A stretch of DNA of 8,726 nucleotides. It comes from JAWLGW01 sp964569055. GTDB taxonomy: Bacteria > Planctomycetota > J058. Positions within the stretch are counted from its first letter, which is position 1, and the number at the start of each line of letters is the position of its first letter. The stretch is taken from assembly GCA_964569055.1 (NCBI GenBank), contig CAZMSZ010000328.1, forward strand, positions 1-8,726, in the 5' to 3' direction. Below are positions 6,508-8,726 of this stretch, piece by piece. The translations under genes and the position numbers were made by a program. The notes below the pieces were generated by a model, which ran no database searches, had not been told where the DNA came from, and saw only the letters and a list, made by a program, of their open reading frames with translations.

Positions 6508-8040
6508 GTGGGCAAGGACCAAGAAGAGTACTACGAGGACGAGGGCGAGTTCGACGAGGAGTTCGAGCCCGAGAGCGTCGAGGGTCGGCGCAACCGGATC
6601 ATCGCCATCTTCAGCACCTCGTACGGGATCTCGATCGCCATCCACGTGGCCGTGCTCGTGATCCTCGCCACGATCATCATCGCGACGCCGCAGCCCAAGA
6701 AGGAGGCGGTGGTCATCGCCAAGCGCGAGGTCAAGCAGCAGGAGTTCGACGAGAAGCTCAAGCGGGACATGCACAAGACCCCGAAGATCGCCGCCGAGGA
6801 GGTGGTCGAGAAGCCGATCATCATCCTCGAGGAGGAGGTCGAGGTCGCCACGGACGTCCCCAAGGGCACCGACCTCTCGAACCTCTCCAACAAGAACCTC
6901 GACTCGACCTCGGTCAATGACGCCTATGGCGTGGGTGGCGGCGGGGCGGGCGCCTACGGCCAGCGATGGGGTAAGGGCTCGCTCGCCCGCGAGGGCGGCA
7001 GCGAGGGCACGGAGAGCGCGGTCACGGCGGCGCTCCGCTGGCTGAGCTTCCACCAGTCTCCCGACGGGCGCTGGGACACCGACGGGTGGCAGGCGAACTG
7101 CACCAAGGGCAAGTGCAGCGGCCCGGGCACCGACAACGGCGATGCGCGCTACGACGCCGGCCTCACCGCGCTGGCCCTGCTGGCCTTCCTCGGCAACGGC
7201 CACACCCACCGGTTCGGCACCTTCAAGCGCACGGTGAACAAGGGCCTGCAGTGGCTCAAGCACCAGCAGAAGGCCGACGGCTCGATCGCGTTCGATCACG
7301 GCGAGACGATCTACAACCACGCCATCGGGACCATGGCCCTGTGCGAGGCCTACGCCGTCTCACGCGACTTCACGCTCAAGCGCTACGCCGAGAAGGCGAT
7401 CCAGTTCTGCGTCCAAGCCCAGAACCCGAACCTCGGCTGGAAGTACGGCGTGCAGACCGGGCGCAACGACACCTCGGTCACCGGCTGGATGGTGCTCGCG
7501 CTCAAGGCCGGCAAGACCGCCGGGATCGACGTCCCCGAGGAGGCGTTCACCGGCGCGCGCCGCTGGTTCGAGCGCGCGACCGACTCGCAGGGCAACGTCG
7601 GCTACGAGACCCCCGGCGGCGGCTCGGCCTTCCTCCCGCAGAACGACGGCAAGTACGACCCGGTGCCCTGCATGACGGCCGTGTCGGTGATCTGCCGCAT
7701 CTTCACCGGCGAGAAGCGCTCGGAGGACGCGATCCGCAAGGGCGCGCGGATCCTGATGGAGAACCCGCCCACCTGGACCAGCGACTACCGCAGGGTCAAC
7801 ATGTATTACTGGTACTACGGCACCTACGCCATGTTCCAGGTCGGCGGCGACAAGTGGAAGGAGTGGAACGACGCCATGCAGAAGGCGCTCCTCCCCACCC
7901 AGCGCATGGGCAACTGCGAGGACGGCTCGTGGGACGGGGTGTGCGAGTGGGCGCTCGCCGGCGGCCGCGTCTACACCACCGCGATCAACGCACTCACGCT
8001 CGAGATCTACTACCGCTACGAGCGCGCCCAAAGTCACTGA
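6508..8040 (+). CDS. Membrane-anchored alpha/alpha-toroid (prenyltransferase/squalene-cyclase-like repeat) protein with TonB-like helix
   Basis: The protein has 510 residues and starts at GTG; GAGGA lies four bases upstream, and the start matches that of the paralogue at 8326 (VGKDQEEYYEDE against MARDEEYYDEEE). Order: very acidic cytoplasmic tail 1-25; basic patch 27-30 (RRNR); one membrane helix about 31-60 containing SIAIH (Ser42, His46), the Ser-x3-His spacing of the TonB helix; charged periplasmic linker 61-135; Gly-rich hinge 141-165; then repeated helical hairpins 168-507. QW-like motifs include QSPDGRW (183-189), QKADGSI (254-260), QNPNLGW (305-311) and EDGSWDG (471-477), as in the terpene cyclase/prenyltransferase fold. 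The DxDD catalytic motif of squalene-hopene cyclase is not seen, so it is probably a binding or scaffold protein. Cys198/Cys203 and Cys470/Cys479 could form disulfides. The specific function is unknown. Confidence 0.9.
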   Translation: MGKDQEEYYEDEGEFDEEFEPESVEGRRNRIIAIFSTSYGISIAIHVAVLVILATIIIATPQPKKEAVVIAKREVKQQEFDEKLKRDMHKTPKIAAEEVVEKPIIILEEEVEVATDVPKGTDLSNLSNKNLDSTSVNDAYGVGGGGAGAYGQRWGKGSLAREGGSEGTESAVTAALRWLSFHQSPDGRWDTDGWQANCTKGKCSGPGTDNGDARYDAGLTALALLAFLGNGHTHRFGTFKRTVNKGLQWLKHQQKADGSIAFDHGETIYNHAIGTMALCEAYAVSRDFTLKRYAEKAIQFCVQAQNPNLGWKYGVQTGRNDTSVTGWMVLALKAGKTAGIDVPEEAFTGARRWFERATDSQGNVGYETPGGGSAFLPQNDGKYDPVPCMTAVSVICRIFTGEKRSEDAIRKGARILMENPPTWTSDYRRVNMYYWYYGTYAMFQVGGDKWKEWNDAMQKALLPTQRMGNCEDGSWDGVCEWALAGGRVYTTAINALTLEIYYRYERAQSH

Positions 8041-8070
8041 CGGGCGGTTCGTAGTTCTGGCGAACCCGGG

Positions 8071-8113
8071 CGCTCGGGAGCGACGCATGTCGCTTCCGAG
8101 CGTCTCTCGTTTT
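8071..8113 (+). terminator. Intrinsic terminator of the toroid protein gene
   Basis: CGCTCGGGAGCGA (8071-8083) pairs with TCGCTTCCGAGCG (8090-8102) in a 13-bp stem with a single G-U pair and a six-base loop. A pyrimidine-rich run ending in TTTT (8103-8113) follows. It lies 30 bases after the stop. A smaller hairpin (GGTTCG 8046-8051 with CGAACC 8061-8066) sits between the stop codon and this stem. Confidence 0.75.
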
Positions 8114-8325
8114 CGGCGGCCCGTCGCGGCGACGAGTCGCCCGCTCCGGCGCTCGCGCTCGCCGGGATGAGTCATTGCCAGGATCGCAACTCGACGGGAA
8201 CCTCCCTCGCCTGCTCGGGGTGAGCTTGCCGGCGGCGCAATTCTGCGGGTAAGTGCTGGCCGTTCAGCCTGCTGCGGAGATGGTGCGTACGGCGTGTTGC
8301 CAAATCGGCAAGGACGGAGGCGGTC
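8114..8325 (+). promoter_or_regulatory. Intergenic region upstream of the second toroid-type gene
   Basis: This should hold the promoter of the paralogous gene, since the terminator at 8071-8113 separates the two. The best -35/-10 candidate is TTGCCG (8226-8231), 18 bases, TAAGTG (8250-8255), which is poor. Small GC-rich hairpins are present (CCGGCG 8146-8151 with CGCCGG 8160-8165; TTGCC 8297-8301 with GGCAA 8307-8311, just before the ribosome binding site). These short stems could arise by chance at this base composition. Confidence 0.3.
8316..8320 (+). promoter_or_regulatory. Ribosome binding site (GGAGG) of the second toroid-type gene
   Basis: GGAGG lies five bases before the ATG at 8326. 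It fixes the start of a gene that has no stop inside the window and is easy to miss. Confidence 0.7.
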
Positions 8326-8726
8326 ATGGCGCGGGACGAGGAGTACTACGACGAGGAGGAGCTCGAGGAGGTCCTCGGCGGGGGTGACGGCCGGGGGGAG
8401 GCGGTGCGGAGTCGGGTCCTGGCGGTGCTCGGGACGTCCTATGGGGTGTCGTTCCTGGTGCACGCGGCGGTGCTGCTGCTGCTCGCGACGATCATCATCG
8501 CCATGCCGGCCAAGCAGGAGGTGGCGTCGCTGCGGATCGTTCCCAGCCCGCCGGTTCGGGAGAAGCCGCTCTTGAAGGAGCGGGCGCTCGAGGAGGCGCC
8601 CGAGATCCCGGTGGAGGTCGAGAGCCCCGAGCCGATCGTGGAGCTCGTCGAGCAGCCCGAGCCGGTGGAGGTGCCGGCGGGGACGATCGACGCGGCCTCG
8701 AACAAGGACCAGCAGGACGTCTCCTA
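8326..8726 (+). CDS. Paralogous TonB-like membrane-anchored protein, 5' part only (runs off window)
   Basis: 133 codons are open to the window end with no stop. The N-terminus mirrors the protein at 6508: acidic tail (MARDEEYYDEEELEEV), then TSYGVSFLVHAAVLLLLATI (residues 37-56) against TSYGISIAIHVAVLVILATI, then IIA-x-P in both. Ser42 and His46 fall at identical residue numbers, giving the TonB-helix Ser-x3-His spacing. The linker differs: residues 61-120 are rich in Pro, Glu and Val (PEPIVELVEQPEPVEVP), like the extended periplasmic spacer of TonB, whereas the upstream protein's linker is mostly Glu/Lys. Both linkers reach a similar SNK motif (127-129 upstream, 125-127 here) ahead of the region where the first protein's toroid begins. 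A toroid domain is therefore expected beyond the edge, but this is not visible. GGAGG precedes the start by five bases. It is a tandem duplication with its own upstream region. Confidence 0.9.
   Translation, partial: MARDEEYYDEEELEEVLGGGDGRGEAVRSRVLAVLGTSYGVSFLVHAAVLLLLATIIIAMPAKQEVASLRIVPSPPVREKPLLKERALEEAPEIPVEVESPEPIVELVEQPEPVEVPAGTIDAASNKDQQDVS

Noticed and set aside
6337..7320. Minus-strand ORF opposite the toroid gene; also 7360-8463
   Set aside because: These are antisense shadows of well-supported plus-strand genes, and the second spans the clear terminator and an intergenic gap.

Overview
This GC-rich window (roughly 70% G+C by eye, with strong G/C bias at third codon positions) comes from a Gram-negative-type bacterium, most probably a planctomycete. 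The argument for Planctomycetota is an inference. It rests on two neighbouring proteins that carry an acidic N-terminus, one membrane helix and (in the complete copy) a prenyltransferase/squalene-cyclase-like alpha/alpha-toroid, an architecture I associate with that phylum. No rRNA, tRNA or CRISPR was seen.

Layout: (1) Bases 1-255 hold what may be the tail of a plus-strand gene cut by the window edge, plus a hexanucleotide repeat. (2) Bases 256-5034, minus strand, encode the replicative DNA polymerase III alpha subunit (dnaE). It is interrupted by a 440-residue in-frame intein with a LAGLIDADG homing endonuclease, inserted in the conserved FNK/SHSAAYG motif; without it the host protein would be 1152 residues, the normal DnaE length. 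(3) A 205-base divergent intergenic region follows, with an AT-rich core. (4) Bases 5240-6289, plus strand, encode an exported SurA/PpiC-like chaperone whose parvulin active-site histidines appear to be replaced. (5) After a gap with a good sigma70-type promoter, bases 6508-8040 encode a membrane-anchored toroid protein, followed by a strong intrinsic terminator. (6) A second gene begins at 8326 and runs off the window end; its first ~65 residues closely match the start of the 6508 gene, so the two are tandem paralogues.

The two most interesting elements are the DnaE intein and the paralogue pair. The intein resembles the DnaB-helicase intein family, sits four residues from the cyanobacterial split-DnaE site, and carries an extra helix-turn-helix-like segment. 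In the paralogue pair, the membrane helix carries the Ser-x3-His signature of the TonB transmembrane helix at identical positions (Ser42, His46), followed by a charged or Pro/Glu-rich periplasmic linker. This suggests TonB-like energy coupling to an ExbB/ExbD-type motor, with an alpha/alpha-toroid in place of the usual TonB C-terminal domain. That idea is inference and can be tested from flanking sequence and structure prediction.

The dnaE gene is a housekeeping replication gene and is not obviously linked in function to the plus-strand genes. The chaperone and the toroid proteins all act outside the cytoplasmic membrane, so a client relationship is possible but unproven.
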